Assembly: GCA_041672385.1 (NCBI GenBank)
Contig: JBAYZQ010000017.1
Span: forward strand, 1 to 24,578
Source: JBAYZQ01 sp041672385
GTDB lineage: Bacteria > Spirochaetota > Spirochaetia > Sphaerochaetales > Sphaerochaetaceae
Length of the DNA stretch: 24,578 nt
Direction: 5' to 3'
The notes beneath the pieces were generated by a model. The model was not told the origin of the DNA. It ran no database searches and saw only the letters and a list, made by a program, of their open reading frames with translations. The stretch's first letter is position 1. Every line of letters starts with the position of its first letter. A program made the position numbers and the translations under genes. Positions 23,302 to 24,578 of this stretch are shown one piece after another.

Positions 23302-23937
23302 TTATTCAAAATAGGCCATTCTATATTTAATTTCAGGATATTCGCAAATTGTATCTCTTAAAGTTTCTGCTAATCCCGATTTACCATGATTATCACTTGC
23401 AATTATGTCAATCATTCCACTTTCAATCCAACTCAATACTTGTGGACTTTTTTTCTTAACTGCTTCAGCATTCATTTGAAAAAAACAGCCTGCATTTTTT
23501 AATTCTTGACAAAGACTACTGTCAGGTTTAAACCATCTATAACGTTCTACATGGGCTATAATAACTTCTAAATCTTTATTGAAAATATCATCAAGTCTCT
23601 TTAAAAGATTGGTAGGCATTAAAAAGATATCAAACTCTATTAATGAATATTTATTATCAATAGGCAAAGTCAAAAGTTTCATCTGTTTACCAACAAAAAC
23701 TTCAGAGCCAAGTACCAGCTCTAAATCAAGTTCTTCTTTGGCCCACTTTTGCATTTCTTCAAAATGAGGACGAATTAATTTTACTTCAGTTGAAACATAA
23801 GGATTATAAAGATGGGGCGTCAAGGCAACTTTTGTAAAGCCGGCGTTTTTATACTCTTTAAGAATTTTAAAGCTCTCTTCTTTAGTATTTATCCCATCGT
23901 CAACACCATAAAGAATATGAGAATGCAAATCCAACAT
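23302..23937 (-). CDS. CpsB/YwqE-type PHP-domain protein-tyrosine phosphatase
   Basis: The 211-residue PHP domain carries the metal-binding residues of the CpsB/CapC/YwqE group: LDLHSHILYGVDDG at the N-terminus, LTPH near 40, GSEVF near 78, IIAHVERY near 126-133 and ASDNHG near 179-184. These manganese-dependent enzymes dephosphorylate tyrosine kinases that control capsule or exopolysaccharide export. No BY-kinase or polysaccharide gene is visible in this window, so its partner is unknown here. It is the first gene of the eight-gene run, with AGGGG upstream of its ATG and a short leader of about 14 bases from the predicted start. Confidence 0.88.
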   Translation of the reverse strand: MLDLHSHILYGVDDGINTKEESFKILKEYKNAGFTKVALTPHLYNPYVSTEVKLIRPHFEEMQKWAKEELDLELVLGSEVFVGKQMKLLTLPIDNKYSLIEFDIFLMPTNLLKRLDDIFNKDLEVIIAHVERYRWFKPDSSLCQELKNAGCFFQMNAEAVKKKSPQVLSWIESGMIDIIASDNHGKSGLAETLRDTICEYPEIKYRMAYFE

Positions 23938-23957
23938 AATATTCCCCTTTCTTCGTT

Positions 23958-23984
23958 ATTATAGCCCAAAGTATATAGTTTGGG
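23958..23984 (-). promoter_or_regulatory. -10 box with adjoining 20-bp near-palindrome at the head of the eight-gene run
   Basis: On the minus strand TATAAT (23958-23963) is preceded, one base away, by CCCAAACTATATACTTTGGG (23965-23984), which matches its own complement at 18 of 20 positions. There is no good -35 box at the right distance, so the promoter may need an activator bound at this site or be blocked by a repressor there. The rest of 23985-24144 is AT-rich and shows nothing I can support. Confidence 0.5.
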
Positions 23985-24144
23985 AAGAAAAAAAGAATAA
24001 AGTAATGAAAAGAGAAGATAAAATTACATTTATTTTATTTAAAAAATATAGAACAGGGTAAAAAGCACCCCAAAATAAAGCTATCAATGCAATATTACTC
24101 ACATTAATAGCAAAATTAACTATTGTAAAACTAAATATTGTTCT

Positions 24145-24578
24145 TTAATCTGAAAAGAAAGATTCTAGACTAAAAACATCTAATTGACTATCAGTTTCTT
24201 TTTCTATTCCCGATATCTGATCAGAGGCTTCGTTATAATCTTCAAGATTCTTTCTCATAATTGAAAGACGTTTGAAAATTGAAGAGTTTCCCGAATAATT
24301 ATATACTTCTTCCATTAAAGAAATACTTTCTTCCAGTTTACCCATAGCCTGTAAGACAACAGCAGCATTATAACCAGAAGAAATATGTCTTTCATCATCC
24401 CAAGCAGAAATAAAGGTATTATAAGCAACCATAAGATTATTTTTTCTAACTTGTTTATAAGCATCTTCAACACTGTCTAACTTTGGAGAATTCTTCATTA
24501 ATGAAACATTTGTTTGAGTCCAAACTGGAGCCAGTTTTGTTCTAATTGTCTCTACAAACCCATCAATACAAGTTACAT
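24145..24578 (-). CDS. C-terminal part of a TPR-like helical-repeat protein (partial)
   Basis: This is the 3' part of a gene that enters from the right edge. The frame is open from 24576 to the TAA at 24145 with no stop, about 143 codons. The ATG at 24498 has no ribosome binding site and is probably internal. The sequence DAYKQVRKNNLMVAYNTFISAWDD, then SSGYNAAVVLQAMGKLEESISLMEEVYN and SSIFKRLSIMRKN, has the helix pairs and small/aromatic pattern of tetratricopeptide-like repeats. The last 25 residues are acidic and probably disordered. Such proteins usually bind partner proteins. N-terminal features such as a lipoprotein signal would be outside the window. It does not appear to be part of the eight-gene run, since 207 bases with a promoter-like site separate them. 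Confidence 0.65.
   Translation of the reverse strand, partial: VTCIDGFVETIRTKLAPVWTQTNVSLMKNSPKLDSVEDAYKQVRKNNLMVAYNTFISAWDDERHISSGYNAAVVLQAMGKLEESISLMEEVYNYSGNSSIFKRLSIMRKNLEDYNEASDQISGIEKETDSQLDVFSLESFFSD

Noticed and set aside
24145..24498. Complete 117-codon gene starting at ATG 24498
   Set aside because: The frame is open to the window edge upstream of this ATG, and the ATG has no ribosome binding site, so it is more likely an internal methionine of a longer gene.
1..24578. tRNA genes, CRISPR arrays, insertion sequences, prophage or integrase genes
   Set aside because: Reading the gaps on both strands showed no cloverleaf with a TTCRANY loop, no regularly spaced repeats and no transposase-like protein.

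Overview
This is a low-GC, gene-dense bacterial chromosome segment. It carries an Rnf complex, a fused molybdenum hydroxylase and many iron-sulfur proteins, which points to a strict or facultative anaerobe. The gene set fits a spirochaete (Treponema-like) or a Firmicute: homodimeric glycyl-tRNA synthetase, stand-alone rpsD, YitT and CmpB families, an ankyrin protein, and a membrane LuxR protein. There is no rRNA in the window to decide, and I lean weakly to a spirochaete. I found no tRNA, CRISPR array, insertion sequence or phage gene. No gap between genes exceeds 300 bases.

Layout. Positions 1-743 (minus) hold the N-terminal part of a fused [2Fe-2S]/molybdopterin xanthine dehydrogenase-type enzyme with a good promoter and a repeat-bearing leader. 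Positions 1026-5827 (plus) are a complete rnf operon in the order G-C-D-E-A-B, closed by a strong terminator. Positions 5934-8566 (minus) hold an SGNH hydrolase, an unrecognised 222-residue protein and a family 4 uracil-DNA glycosylase. Positions 8717-10830 (plus) are a tight three-gene operon: a YhcH-type sugar anomerase-like protein, a diverged MtnA-family isomerase and a methylthioadenosine/methylthioinosine phosphorylase-type enzyme. Together they look like a salvage or disposal route for the nucleoside by-products of S-adenosylmethionine. A CmpB-type membrane protein (minus) follows, then trmL and an OGG1-type glycosylase (plus), rpsD with its own promoter and a structured leader, an ankyrin protein (minus) and a YitT transporter-like protein (plus).

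Positions 15506-23937 (minus) are eight co-directional genes with gaps of 0-46 bases. In transcription order they are a CpsB-type PHP phosphatase, an AAA15 ATPase, an RloB-like partner, a seven-helix membrane LuxR regulator, an alpha/beta hydrolase, and then gltX, glyS and tyrS. The ATPase/RloB pair resembles RloAB/AbiL-type defence modules, but key residues in both proteins appear altered, so it may be a repurposed module. A 20-bp near-palindrome sits directly upstream of the -10 box of this run. The window ends inside a helical-repeat protein that continues past the edge.

The points I would check first are the degenerate ATPase/RloB pair and its operon, the unusual MtnA/phosphorylase/YhcH operon, and several inverted repeats that overlap ribosome binding sites or promoters.
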